From positions 12,907 through 38,172 of the forward strand of contig DJQM01000045.1 of the NCBI GenBank assembly GCA_002437585.1: a stretch of 25,266 bases of DNA, written 5' to 3'. The notes beneath the pieces are model-generated. The model was not told the DNA's origin, searched no databases, and saw nothing but the letters and a program-made list of their open reading frames with translations. A program made the translations under genes and the position numbers. Position 1 is the first letter of the stretch; every line of letters starts with the position of its first letter. This stretch comes from Clostridiales bacterium UBA6386 (GTDB lineage: Bacteria > Bacillota > Clostridia > Oscillospirales > Oscillospiraceae). Below are positions 13,711-22,030 of the stretch, one piece after another.

Positions 13711-14898
13711 TCAGCGTTTCTCCTGATTCAGCCAGGCCAATGCCTCCCGGGAGGCGGGAGAGACCTCGACCCCCTGCTCCTTCAGGTGCTCCAGGGTCAT
13801 TTCCAGCCCCAGCTTCAGTGCCCCGTCCAGATCGGTAAAGGCCAGAACCCGAAGCTTCTCCACTCCGGGGAAGTCCCGGTTTGGCTCCATGTAATCGGCA
13901 ACGTAAATGATTTTCTCCAGCAGGGTCATATCCGCCTTGCCGGTGGTGTGGGACGCGATGGCGGACACCACCTCCGGGTTCTCCCCGAAAATCCGCTGGG
14001 CAACCAGACTGCCCGTCAGCGCGTGGAGGGTTCTGGGGTAACGCTTGGAAAAATCGTCTAATAGTTTACCATAGGCATCGCACAATGTCAATTGCAGGGG
14101 GCCGTCGATGGCCTTGGTAATGTCGTGGAGGATGCCCGCCCGGGCGGCGTCGGTGACATTTGCCCCCCAACGCTCCGCCAGAGCCACCGCCGTGTCCCGG
14201 CAGCCCAGCACATGGCGTACCCGATTGGGATTCAGAAGGCTCACCACCACCTGCTCTAATCTTTCCATGGGCAGGTTCTTCCAGTTGGCGCGGGTATCAT
14301 AGAGGTAATTTTCCCGGATGTAGTCCAGCACCCCCGCGGGCAGAAACTCCCCGGCGCAGCGGAAGGCCAGAAGCCGACGCATCTGGGTAGAGGAAATGAC
14401 GATCACGTCATTGTGAACCAGGACGACCTTTGCGCCTCTTGCTTCCAGATTCTCCTTCTGCTTCAGAGCGGCGGTCTTTTCCCCCTTGTCCCCCCGGTAG
14501 AAGACCCCCAGAGTCACCTCTCCCAGAATTCTCTCCGGGTTTTTCCAGGTGTCGAAGGTCAGGAACATGTCCGTACCCATGAGCAGCACCAGCTCTGCCC
14601 CAGGGTACAGCTGTTTCACCGTCTCCAGGGTTTCCCAGGTATAGCTGATGCCCTCCCGCTCCAGCTCCAGATCGGAAACCTGGATCTGAGGGCAGCCCGC
14701 CGCGGCAATGCGCAGCATTTCCAATCGCTGTTTCGCCGTGGGGGAATTGGCGGGCAGCACCGCCTTGTGGGGCGGCGCGTAGGCCGGGATCATCAGGAGC
14801 TTCGTCAGCCCCAGGGTGCTCACCGCCTGCTTTGCCGCCTGGATATGCCCAATGTGGGGGGGATTGAAGGTTCCTCCGTAAATGCCGATTCGTTCCAT
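13711..14898 (-). CDS. nadD: Nicotinate-nucleotide adenylyltransferase fused to a YqeK-type HD domain
   Basis: A 395-residue two-domain protein. Residues 1 to ~200 are NadD: GGTFNPPHIGHIQAA carries the HxGH nucleotidyltransferase motif, with LLMGTDMFLTFDTWKNPE and the C-terminal VISSTQMRR. This domain makes nicotinate adenine dinucleotide from nicotinate mononucleotide and ATP. Residues ~205-395 match YqeK HD hydrolases: RVRHVLGCRDTAVALAE, ARAGILHDITKA with the HD pair, HALTGSLVA, IASHTTGKADM and YVADYMEPNRDF. YqeK proteins cleave diadenosine tetraphosphate. In Bacillus these are two adjacent genes; here one uninterrupted frame joins them, a fusion also seen in other Clostridia. An SD (AGGAAGGGG) precedes the ATG. 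It is followed by rsfS, the usual third member of this cluster. Confidence 0.93.
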   Translation of the reverse strand: MERIGIYGGTFNPPHIGHIQAAKQAVSTLGLTKLLMIPAYAPPHKAVLPANSPTAKQRLEMLRIAAAGCPQIQVSDLELEREGISYTWETLETVKQLYPGAELVLLMGTDMFLTFDTWKNPERILGEVTLGVFYRGDKGEKTAALKQKENLEARGAKVVLVHNDVIVISSTQMRRLLAFRCAGEFLPAGVLDYIRENYLYDTRANWKNLPMERLEQVVVSLLNPNRVRHVLGCRDTAVALAERWGANVTDAARAGILHDITKAIDGPLQLTLCDAYGKLLDDFSKRYPRTLHALTGSLVAQRIFGENPEVVSAIASHTTGKADMTLLEKIIYVADYMEPNRDFPGVEKLRVLAFTDLDGALKLGLEMTLEHLKEQGVEVSPASREALAWLNQEKR

Positions 14899-14949
14899 AG
14901 TTACCCCTTCCTCTATTCAATCTGTCGGAATTGCGGATATGCTATTGGA

Positions 14950-15420
14950 TCATTCTTCGTTTTTCAGCTGTTTTTCCCGGCTGCGCTCGATGGCCTTCTC
15001 AATGGCCTGCTCCCGGAAATACTGGTTGCGCTGCTCCCGGACCTTCCGGGCGGCGGCTCGCCTTGCCCGAACGCCCTTGCCCACCGGGTCGGCCTTGGAT
15101 TTCAAGGTCTCCTTCCGCTTGGCTCTTCCCGTCTGGTTTCTGGCCTGCTGGCACTTTTCGGAAAATCGCCAGATCACGAATTTATTGCCCACGCAGGCGA
15201 TCCCCTCGGCACCGGTGGCCTGACACAGAGCGTCGGACACCTCCCGGGCGCCCATCAGGGCGGTTTCCAGCACCTTGCCCTTCACCAGCTCATGGGCGGT
15301 GAGCAGCCGGTCGGTCTCCGCCGCCACAGCCTCGGTGACCCCGTCCTTGCCCACCATCAGGGTGGTCTCCAGGGAATTTGCCTGAGCCCGAAGCTGCGCC
15401 CGTTCCTTACTTGTCAGCAT
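14950..15420 (-). CDS. YhbY/CRS1-domain RNA-binding protein with a basic C-terminal extension
   Basis: A 156-residue protein. Residues 1-95 are a YhbY (CRM) domain: LTSKERAQLRAQANSLETTL, then VGKDGVTEAVAAE, 'LTAHELVKGKVLE' and 'VGNKFVIWR'. It contains the variant 'LMVGKDG' of the domain's GxxG-type RNA-binding loop. YhbY proteins associate with pre-50S subunits. Residues 96-156 are an added tail rich in Arg, Lys, Ala and Glu (GVRARRAAARKVREQRNQ), probably a helix and unlike the ~97-residue minimal family members. The ATG has a GGAGG SD and overlaps the end of rdgB by 14 nt. The gap to nadD-yqeK is 51 nt. Confidence 0.88.
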   Translation of the reverse strand: MLTSKERAQLRAQANSLETTLMVGKDGVTEAVAAETDRLLTAHELVKGKVLETALMGAREVSDALCQATGAEGIACVGNKFVIWRFSEKCQQARNQTGRAKRKETLKSKADPVGKGVRARRAAARKVREQRNQYFREQAIEKAIERSREKQLKNEE

Positions 15421-16012
15421 AGCCTGCCTCCTTCAGTTTCTCGTAAAAGCCCTTCAGGGCGTTTGCCCGATGGGACACCCGGTTCTTTTTCTCCGGGGAC
15501 ATTTCCGCCGTGGATTTGCCCAGGGGCGGATAGTAGAAAATGGGATCGTAGCCGAAGCCGTTCTCTCCTACGGGCGCACGGAGCAGCTCCCCGTGAATCT
15601 CCCCCCGGGACTGGATGACCTGGCCTTCCGGCGTTACAAAGGTGATCACGCTGACGAATTTCGCCTGACGTTTCCCGTCGGGTACGTTCTGCGTGTTTTT
15701 CAGTAGCAGCTGGAGCCTGCCCCAGTCGTCCAGGGATTCGTCGAAGCCGTACCGGGCGGAGTAAACACCCGGAGCCCCGTTCAGCGCGTCCACGGCGATA
15801 CCGGAATCGTCTGCCAGAGCCGGAAGTCCCGTGGCCTTCATCACCGCGTCGGCCTTGAGGAAGGAATTTTCCTCGAAGGTGGCACCGGTTTCCTCCACGT
15901 CGATGTCCACGCCCAGGTCGGATTCCAGCACCAGCTCGAAACCGAATGGTTCCGTAATTTTGCTGATTTCCACCAGCTTGTGAGGGTTTTTGCTTGCCAA
16001 TACTACTTTCAT
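15407..16012 (-). CDS. rdgB: XTP/dITP diphosphatase (RdgB/HAM1 family)
   Basis: A 201-residue protein with the complete HAM1 signature: the N-terminal SKNPHK nucleotide-binding motif, FEENSFLKADAV, ADDSGIAVDALNGAPGVYSA, GENGFGYDPIF and SHRANAL near the C terminus. The enzyme hydrolyses non-canonical purine triphosphates (dITP, XTP) to monophosphates, keeping them out of DNA and RNA. An AGGAGAG SD lies 7-8 nt before the ATG. The 3' end overlaps the yhbY-like start, and the gene follows the traX-like gene by 12 nt, so it is within the smc-to-rpsU run. Confidence 0.95.
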   Translation of the reverse strand: MKVVLASKNPHKLVEISKITEPFGFELVLESDLGVDIDVEETGATFEENSFLKADAVMKATGLPALADDSGIAVDALNGAPGVYSARYGFDESLDDWGRLQLLLKNTQNVPDGKRQAKFVSVITFVTPEGQVIQSRGEIHGELLRAPVGENGFGYDPIFYYPPLGKSTAEMSPEKKNRVSHRANALKGFYEKLKEAGYADK

Positions 16013-16024
16013 TCTTCTCTCCTC

Positions 16025-16756
16025 TCAGGATGCCCAATAAGCAATCAGTGCCAGCAGCCACAAGTGCGCTGGGTAAAAAATATAAAAGAAATATTTCCCG
16101 AATTTCCCGGCAGTCCCCCGTTGCCCATTGTACAGATGCAGTATGGGAATCACCAATATAAACAGGAAATCCGAATTGAATGCCAGCATAGAAAGCGTTT
16201 CTTCCAACGTTCCGTAAGGAACATAGGAGATTATCAGCAATACCGCGGACAGCACAAGGCACCAGACATCCCGCAAACGGGGATTATCATAGTTCAAATA
16301 CGCAATCAGCATAAACGGCAGCACCGTGATTCCACCTTCCGCCGTGATGCTGCCCGCTGCCAGAATCACAGCTGCCGCCAGAATCTTCAGCGATTTGCGG
16401 GGGATATGCCGCAAGGCCGTGACCATGGTAGCCCCAAGCGCGAGGGTCAGAAATATGTTGTTTGAGACCGGAATGTCCTTGCTTCGCAGCAGCATTCTCA
16501 GTGTCAGATTTCCCAGCAGCATCCCGCCGGCCGCAAGGTAAAGCCGCAGCAGGTACCCGCGCAAGTCGCGTGTATACCGTACTCCCTCTACAACGCAGTA
16601 GGCAAACCAAACCGCCACACAGCGGGAGAGAACATGAAACGCCATCGCCAGATTCTCAGAAAGCAGCCCCGGAACATGATCCAAGTGATCCAGAACCATC
16701 AGGAAAGCCATTATCAGCTTGATGTGGTACTGATTCCATGCCGACGCTTTTTTCAC
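16025..16756 (-). CDS. TraX-family polytopic membrane protein
   Basis: A 243-residue protein with about seven to eight hydrophobic segments. Family-like features are the early LDHLDHVPG motif after the first helix and the C-terminal 'FFYIFYPAHLWLLALIAY', which fit TraX-like proteins (F-plasmid TraX is needed for pilin N-acetylation). Chromosomal TraX homologues in Bacillota have no established substrate; acyl transfer to a surface component is a reasonable guess only. The GTG start overlaps the ftsY stop (GTGA) and has GGAGG about 8 nt upstream, so translation is coupled to ftsY. No conjugation genes are nearby, so a mating role is unlikely here. Confidence 0.75.
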   Translation of the reverse strand: MKKASAWNQYHIKLIMAFLMVLDHLDHVPGLLSENLAMAFHVLSRCVAVWFAYCVVEGVRYTRDLRGYLLRLYLAAGGMLLGNLTLRMLLRSKDIPVSNNIFLTLALGATMVTALRHIPRKSLKILAAAVILAAGSITAEGGITVLPFMLIAYLNYDNPRLRDVWCLVLSAVLLIISYVPYGTLEETLSMLAFNSDFLFILVIPILHLYNGQRGTAGKFGKYFFYIFYPAHLWLLALIAYWAS

Positions 16757-17658
16757 AGAAGTGCCTCCACAAAGGCCTCGGCCTCAAAGGGCATCAGATC
16801 CTCCGCTTTCTCACCCACGCCCACAAACTTCACGGGAATTTGCAGGGCGTCCGCCACGGCGATGACGATGCCGCCCTTGGCAGTGCCGTCCAGCTTGGTC
16901 AGGGCGATGGAGGTAACGCCCGCGATCTCCTTGAACTGCTTGGCCTGGATCAGGCCGTTCTGGCCGGTGGTGCCGTCCAGCACCAGCAGGGTCTCCCGTG
17001 CGGCATCCGGCAGTTCCCGGTCGATGATCCGGCTGATCTTGTTCAGCTCGTTCATCAGGTTTGCTTTGTTGTGAAGCCGGCCGGCGGTGTCGATGAGGAT
17101 CACGTCCACATCCCGTGCCCGGGCGGCCTGAATGCCGTCGTAGACCACGGAGGCCGGGTCGGCTCCCTCGTGCTGGCGGACAATGGCCGCGCCGCTGCGG
17201 TCTGCCCAGATTTCCAGCTGGTCTGCCGCCGCCGCCCGGAAGGTGTCCGCCGCCACCAGCAGCACCCGCTTGCCTTCCTTGGTCAGCTGGGTGGCGATTT
17301 TGCCGATGGTGGTGGTTTTGCCCACGCCGTTGACACCGATGACCAGCACCACGCTGGGGGTGGTGCTGAGATTCAGCGCCGTATCTCCCACATTCAGCAT
17401 GTCCACGAGAATTTCCTTCAGAGCCGCCTTGGCCTCCTCGGTTTCCTTCAGATGCCGCTCCCGAACGGTCTTGCGCAGACGCTCCACAGCCTTGGTGGCC
17501 GTGTCCACGCCCAGGTCGGCCAGGATCAGGCTCTCCTCCAATTCGTCGTAAAAGTCGTCGTCCAGCTGGGAATTGCCGGAAAAAACGCTTCCCAGGGAGT
17601 CGCTGAGGGCATCCCGGGTCTTGGCAAGTCCCGCCTTGATTTTATCAAAAAATCCCAT
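16753..17658 (-). CDS. ftsY: Signal recognition particle receptor FtsY
   Basis: A 301-residue SRP-type GTPase. The N domain covers residues ~1-95 (MGFFDKIKAGLAKTRDALSD, with DDDFYDELEESLILADLGVD). The G domain shows G1 GVNGVGKTTT, DTFRAAAADQLE, G3 DTAGRLHNK, G4 TKLDGTAKGG and a closing FVGVGEKAEDLMPF. FtsY docks SRP-ribosome complexes at the membrane and hydrolyses GTP with Ffh. The acidic A domain of E. coli FtsY is absent, as usual in Gram-positives, so the protein is essentially NG only. The SD GAAAGGAG precedes the ATG. A MITE-like repeat ends 15 bp upstream of the start and separates it from smc. Confidence 0.96.
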   Translation of the reverse strand: MGFFDKIKAGLAKTRDALSDSLGSVFSGNSQLDDDFYDELEESLILADLGVDTATKAVERLRKTVRERHLKETEEAKAALKEILVDMLNVGDTALNLSTTPSVVLVIGVNGVGKTTTIGKIATQLTKEGKRVLLVAADTFRAAAADQLEIWADRSGAAIVRQHEGADPASVVYDGIQAARARDVDVILIDTAGRLHNKANLMNELNKISRIIDRELPDAARETLLVLDGTTGQNGLIQAKQFKEIAGVTSIALTKLDGTAKGGIVIAVADALQIPVKFVGVGEKAEDLMPFEAEAFVEALL

Positions 17659-17673
17659 ATTTTTTCTCCTTTC

Positions 17674-17835
17674 GGAAACTCTGAAGAAATCCCCTTCGGC
17701 TGAACAGCGGATCTTTTTCTCTATTCGTGCAGCTTTGAAAGTGGGAAATACATACAGTATTCCTCCACTTTCAAAGCCTTCGCCTAGAGGAAAAATCTCT
17801 CGCTGTCAGCTCTCGCGGATTTCATCAGAGCTTCC
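17674..17835 (+). repeat. MITE-like palindromic element, copy B (162 bp), between smc and ftsY
   Basis: It has the same termini as copy A (GGAAACTCTGAAGAAATC and GATTTCATCAGAGCTTCC) and the same central GAAATACATACAGTATTCC. The flanking inner stem differs in sequence but still pairs: AGCTTTGAAAGTGG with CCACTTTCAAAGCC (13 of 14). It occupies 162 of the 185 bp between the two genes and would be transcribed as a long hairpin in a joint mRNA. Confidence 0.88.
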
Positions 17836-17843
17836 GTTACTCC

Positions 17844-20800
17844 TTACTCCACGATTCCCAGATACTGCTCCATCTGGTTTAAGTCCAGCCGCAGCAGCTT
17901 CGACACACCCTGCTCCTGCATGGTCACGCCATAGAGTACGTCGGAGGCCTCCATAGTACCCCGGCGGTGGGTGATGACGATGAACTGGGTCTTCTTGGAC
18001 AGATTGTGCAGATAGCCCGCGAACCGCTCCACGTTCCGGTCGTCCAGAGCCGCGTCGATCTCGTCCAGCAGGCAGAAGGGCGTTGGCCGCACCTTCAAAA
18101 TGGCAAAGTACAGTGCCGTTGCCACAAAGGCCTTCTCGCCGCCGGACAGCAGCGTGATGGTCTTCACCTGCTTTCCGGGGGGCTGCACCCGAATCTCAAT
18201 GCCGCAGGTCAGGGGGTTCTGGGGATCCTCCAGAATCAGCTGACCCTTGCCGCCGCCGAACATTTCCTCGAAGGTCTGGCCGAAATAATGGTCGATTTTT
18301 CCGAATTCCTCCACAAAAATCGTGGTCATTTCCGCGGTAATGTCCCGGATGATGGACTCCAGCTCCCGCTTGGAATTGAGCACGTCGTCCCGCTGGGAGG
18401 CAAGGTAGCTGTAGCGTTCGTTCACCCGGGCGTATTCCTCGATGGCACCCAGGTTCGGCGTACCCAGGGCGGCAATTTTCCGCTTCAGCTCGGCAGCGCG
18501 GCGGTTCCCCGCCGGCACATTCTCGATGTCTCCCCGGAACTCGGCGGCGGTGCCGGGGGTCAGGCCGTAGGAATCCCAGAGCTTGTCCGTGATCTGCCGC
18601 TCCTCCATGGCGGAGGTGACTTTTTTCTGCTCCAGCAGGGCGCAGGAACGCTCCATGGTGAGAATGTCCTTGCTCTTGTCCTGGGCATCCCGCTCCGCCC
18701 GGGTCTTGGCGGCCTCCGCCTGGGCACGGCTGTCCAGCACCTGCTGGAGCTGAGCGTTCAGCTGAGCACTTTCCGCGTCATTTTCCGCCTGACGCTGGCG
18801 CAGGGTCTTAATTTCCCCGGCCAGCCGGGTATTTTCTTCCTCAATGGCGGACATCAGAGCCGCCTTCTTCTCCCGGTCGCCCTCCATATCCCCCTGAAGC
18901 TGCCGCAGATCGGCAATGTGAGACATTGCCGTAGCCCGCTCTGCCTCCATGGCCGCCTCGTCGGTTTTCAGGGCGGTCATTTTGTCGGTGATGGCGGTGT
19001 TGGCCTGGGCGGCCTCGGACTGGCTGTCCTCCAGGGAAGCCAGCTTGTTTTTCGTATCCGCCAGGTCTTTTCCGTAAAGCTGGATTTTCGCCTGCTGGGC
19101 GGCATACCGCTCCCGGTCGCTGCTGTCCCGGGCGGCCAGGGTCTCCCGCTCCCGCCGGGCGGAGCTTTCCGCTTCCTCGATGGCGTTCAGGAGAATTTCA
19201 TGCTGCTTCTCCTGACCCTCCAGGCGAAGCACCTGATCCTCCGCCTCCCGGAGCTGATCCCGGGCGGCGGAAATCTGGAATTCCACCTGGTCACACTGCC
19301 GCCTGGCCTCCTGTAAATCGGCCTCCAGCACTTGTCGCTCTTCCTGGAGCTTCTTCTCCTGGAGCGTCAGCTTCTCCAGCTCATTGGCACGGGAGAGAAT
19401 GCCCGCGTCCTTATTGACAGAGCCGCCGGTCATGGAGCCGCCGGGGTTCATGACCTGGCCGTCCAGGGTGACGATTTTGAACCGGTTGTGGTATTTTCTC
19501 GCCATGGCGATGGCTCCGTCCATGTCCTGGACGATCACCGTCCGACCCAGCAGATTTTCCACAATGCCCCGGTAGGCGTCCTGGGTTTTGACCAATTGGG
19601 AGGCGATGCCCACAAAGCCCCGGCAGTCCTCCAGACCCGTTTCCTGCAAGGCTCTGCCCTGAATATTGCTCATGGGCAGGAAGGTGGCCCGGCCGCCGCC
19701 GGTGCGTTTCAGATAGGAAATAGCCGCCTTGCCGTCGGCCTCATTGCCCACCACGATCTGCTGCATGGCCGCGCCCAGGGCAATCTCCACCGCCAGGGTG
19801 CAGCTGTCCTCCGTACGGATCAGCCGGGAAACCGGCCCGTGGATGTTCCGCAAGGCTCCCCGCTGGGCCTCCTGCATCACCATCCGGACGGCCTTGTTGT
19901 AGCTTTCAAAATCCCGCTCCATAGCCCGGAACACCCGGGTTCTGGCGGTGACGGCGTCCAGCGTGCGGACAACTTCCCGCATTTTTTCCTCCAAATCCTC
20001 CCGGCGTTTTGTCCGGGTGGTCTGGCGGAGGGTGTAGCCGGAAATGGTGTTGTTCGCCGCGGTCACATTCTCCCGGGCAACGCGAAGCTGCGCCCGGCAC
20101 TCGTCCAGTTTCGCCTTGGCCTCGTCCCGGCGGGACGCGCCGGAATTCAGGTCTGCGTCCAGCTCCTCCAACCGCTGCTTTGACTGCCGACGGCTTTCCT
20201 CCAGACCCCGGATATCCGCCTGGGCACCGGCGATGTCCGCGGAAAGGGCGGATTCCTTCCCCCGCAGCTCCAGATACTGCCGGGTAATCCCCTGGGCGTT
20301 GGCGGTCAGGGTCGTCAGCTCCTGCTGGCAAGCGGTAAGTGCCTGCCGCTTTTCCTCCAGCAGCTTCTCGATTTCGGCGATCCGGTCGTCAGCCTGCTGA
20401 ATCTGAGCGGCAATGCCGCCGCTGCGATCCTCCTGCCCCTTCAGTTCCTCCTCGATCCGGGCGATATTGCTCCGGTTGTTGTCCACATTGCCCTGCAAAA
20501 CCGCCATCTGGCCGTCCAGCTGCTGGTGGGTGGCGCTGAGCATATTCACCTTCACCCGGACGGTTTCCAGCTCCCCATCCCGGATGCGAAGCGTCTGGGT
20601 CAGCTCCTCAGCCTGCCGGTAAAGTCTGTCCAGGTCATCGTGCGCCTGCTGGAGGACAAAGGAAGCGGAGGCGTAGTCCTCTTCCGCCTTTTTCGCCTGG
20701 GCGGAGAGCCTTTCCAGGGTGTCCAGCCACACGGCCACCTCCACGCCCTTCAGCGCTTCCTTCAGCTCCAGGTACTTTTTCGCCTTCTCCGACTGGGCCT

Positions 20801-21416
20801 TCAGCGGCTCCAGCTGCAGCTCCAGCTCGGAGACCTTATCGCCGATGCGAAGCAGGTTGTCCTCGGTATGCTCCAGCTTCTTTTCCGTATCCTCTTTCCG
20901 GTGACGGTACTTGGAAATGCCCGCGGCCTCCTCAAAAATTTCCCGGCGGTCGCCGCTTTTCAGAGAGAGAATTTCATCGATACGACCCTGGCCGATGTTG
21001 GAGTAGCCCTCCTTGCCAAGGCCTGTGTCCATGAACAGCTCGTTGATGTCCCTCAGCCGAGCGGACTGCTTATTAATATAGTATTCCCCGTCGCCGCTGC
21101 GGTAATACCGGCGGGTGACCATCACCTCGTCGGCGTCATAGGCCAGGGCTCGGTCGGTGTTGTCCAGGGTCAGAGTGGCCTCGGCGAAGCCAACGGCTCC
21201 CCGCTTCTGGGTACCGCCGAAGATCACGTCCTCCATTTTCGCCCCCCGGAGGGACTTGGAGCTTTGCTCGCCCAGCACCCAGAGGATGGCGTCGGAGATA
21301 TTCGACTTGCCGGAGCCGTTGGGGCCGACAATGGCGGTGATATCGTCACCGAAGCGGATCAGGGTCTTATCCGGGAAGGATTTGAAGCCCTGCAATTCCA
21401 GTGATTTTAAGTACAC
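17844..21416 (-). CDS. smc: Chromosome segregation protein SMC
   Basis: A 1190-residue SMC ATPase of normal length. The N-terminal head has Walker A GPNGSGKS (31-38) and the GQGRIDEILS segment. Long heptad-rich coiled coils flank a hinge at roughly residues 500-670 (NIHGPVSRLIRTEDSCTLAV, then 'LDGQVMNPGGSMTGGSVNKD'). The C-terminal head has the ABC signature LLSGGEKAF and Walker B 'PFCLLDEIDAALDD'. SMC dimers with ScpA and ScpB compact and separate the origin regions; scpAB are not in this window. Start is a GTG at 21416 with an AGAGGT SD about 6 nt upstream, and a strong promoter lies 33 bp further up. The order smc then ftsY is classical in Bacillota. Confidence 0.97.
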   Translation of the reverse strand: MYLKSLELQGFKSFPDKTLIRFGDDITAIVGPNGSGKSNISDAILWVLGEQSSKSLRGAKMEDVIFGGTQKRGAVGFAEATLTLDNTDRALAYDADEVMVTRRYYRSGDGEYYINKQSARLRDINELFMDTGLGKEGYSNIGQGRIDEILSLKSGDRREIFEEAAGISKYRHRKEDTEKKLEHTEDNLLRIGDKVSELELQLEPLKAQSEKAKKYLELKEALKGVEVAVWLDTLERLSAQAKKAEEDYASASFVLQQAHDDLDRLYRQAEELTQTLRIRDGELETVRVKVNMLSATHQQLDGQMAVLQGNVDNNRSNIARIEEELKGQEDRSGGIAAQIQQADDRIAEIEKLLEEKRQALTACQQELTTLTANAQGITRQYLELRGKESALSADIAGAQADIRGLEESRRQSKQRLEELDADLNSGASRRDEAKAKLDECRAQLRVARENVTAANNTISGYTLRQTTRTKRREDLEEKMREVVRTLDAVTARTRVFRAMERDFESYNKAVRMVMQEAQRGALRNIHGPVSRLIRTEDSCTLAVEIALGAAMQQIVVGNEADGKAAISYLKRTGGGRATFLPMSNIQGRALQETGLEDCRGFVGIASQLVKTQDAYRGIVENLLGRTVIVQDMDGAIAMARKYHNRFKIVTLDGQVMNPGGSMTGGSVNKDAGILSRANELEKLTLQEKKLQEERQVLEADLQEARRQCDQVEFQISAARDQLREAEDQVLRLEGQEKQHEILLNAIEEAESSARRERETLAARDSSDRERYAAQQAKIQLYGKDLADTKNKLASLEDSQSEAAQANTAITDKMTALKTDEAAMEAERATAMSHIADLRQLQGDMEGDREKKAALMSAIEEENTRLAGEIKTLRQRQAENDAESAQLNAQLQQVLDSRAQAEAAKTRAERDAQDKSKDILTMERSCALLEQKKVTSAMEERQITDKLWDSYGLTPGTAAEFRGDIENVPAGNRRAAELKRKIAALGTPNLGAIEEYARVNERYSYLASQRDDVLNSKRELESIIRDITAEMTTIFVEEFGKIDHYFGQTFEEMFGGGKGQLILEDPQNPLTCGIEIRVQPPGKQVKTITLLSGGEKAFVATALYFAILKVRPTPFCLLDEIDAALDDRNVERFAGYLHNLSKKTQFIVITHRRGTMEASDVLYGVTMQEQGVSKLLRLDLNQMEQYLGIVE

Positions 21417-21448
21417 AGCGTAACCTCTTACAGATAATAATTCAGTTT

Positions 21449-21477
21449 ATTATAGTCGAATCCCGCTATGAATGCAA
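21449..21477 (-). promoter_or_regulatory. Sigma-A promoter of smc
   Basis: On the minus strand TTGCAT (21472-21477), a 17-bp spacer and a perfect TATAAT (21449-21454), 33 bp upstream of the GTG. It probably drives smc and, by read-through, the genes below. Confidence 0.85.
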
Positions 21478-21496
21478 GCATTTCTTTCCGCTGAGC

Positions 21497-21526
21497 ATAA
21501 AAAACAGGCACCGGAAGATTGGTGCC
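21497..21526 (-). terminator. Terminator between the pncB group and smc
   Basis: GGCACC (21507-21512) and GGTGCC (21521-21526) form a 6-bp stem. On the minus strand TGTTTTTTAT follows. It would stop transcripts arriving from the GIY-YIG gene before the smc promoter. Confidence 0.7.
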
Positions 21527-21610
21527 TAAAGTGATTGAAAAATTTATCAAAAAGGAACCGCAGAGGGAACTGCTTTCCTATTCCCTTTCGCCTTCTAAGA
21601 ACTGATAATG

Positions 21611-21744
21611 CCGGTCCCTCCGGGGGCAATGTTCTTGTCCCGGCAAGAACATTGATTAAGAAGCCGGCTCAAGGGGCGCTGCCGAAAAGCCGCCCCCTTG
21701 AGAATCCCCCGGCCGCCCTAACGAACTGCGTCAGAATCTTTCGG
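21611..21744 (+). repeat. Double-hairpin repeat, copy 2 (134 bp)
   Basis: It aligns with 10153-10288. Hairpin I has arms CAATGTTCT (21627-21635) and AGAACATTG (21646-21654), a compensatory T-A to G-C change relative to copy 1. Hairpin II is identical. The copy ends 4 bp before the stop codon of the minus-strand GIY-YIG gene, so it forms that gene's 3' UTR. The rest of 21527-21610 shows nothing I can name. Confidence 0.85.
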
Positions 21745-21748
21745 ATTG

Positions 21749-22012
21749 CTATTGGACGTTTTGGGGGAAGCCCTCGGATAGAATGAGTGCTTCTTTTTCC
21801 GTCCGGGTCAGAGCCTTCACTGCCAGCTCCCGTTTCAGCGCGTCGGAGTGGGTGCCGCATTCCTCCTGATAGCACAGGGTCAGCGGCCCCCGGCCACGGG
21901 TATACCTGGCTCCCTTGCCCTGCCGGTGAGCTTCCAGCCGCCGGGAAATGTCCGTGGTGATGCCGGTATAGAGACTGCCGTCTCCACAGCGCAGGATGTA
22001 TAGATGCCACAT
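21749..22012 (-). CDS. GIY-YIG domain protein (UPF0213/YhbQ type)
   Basis: An 87-residue single-domain protein: MWHLYILRCGDGSLYTGITT has the family's YILRC and YTGIT strands (the GIY-YIG equivalent), followed by DISRRLEAHRQGKGARYTRG with the conserved Arg, and a later Glu-containing helix (DALKRELAVKALTRTEK). These are stand-alone GIY-YIG nuclease-like proteins with uncertain substrates; some relatives act on DNA. The ATG at 22012 has GGGAGG 5 nt upstream; the longer frame is an upstream extension through a terminator hairpin. It lies downstream of a membrane-protein gene and ends against a repeat. Confidence 0.88.
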   Translation of the reverse strand: MWHLYILRCGDGSLYTGITTDISRRLEAHRQGKGARYTRGRGPLTLCYQEECGTHSDALKRELAVKALTRTEKEALILSEGFPQNVQ

Positions 22013-22030
22013 AGTACCTCCCAAGGCGAA

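Noticed and set aside
17967..21404. Several long plus-strand frames opposite smc (up to ~450 codons)
   Set aside because: Mirror images of the SMC coiled-coil coding sequence; compositionally biased and without initiation signals.
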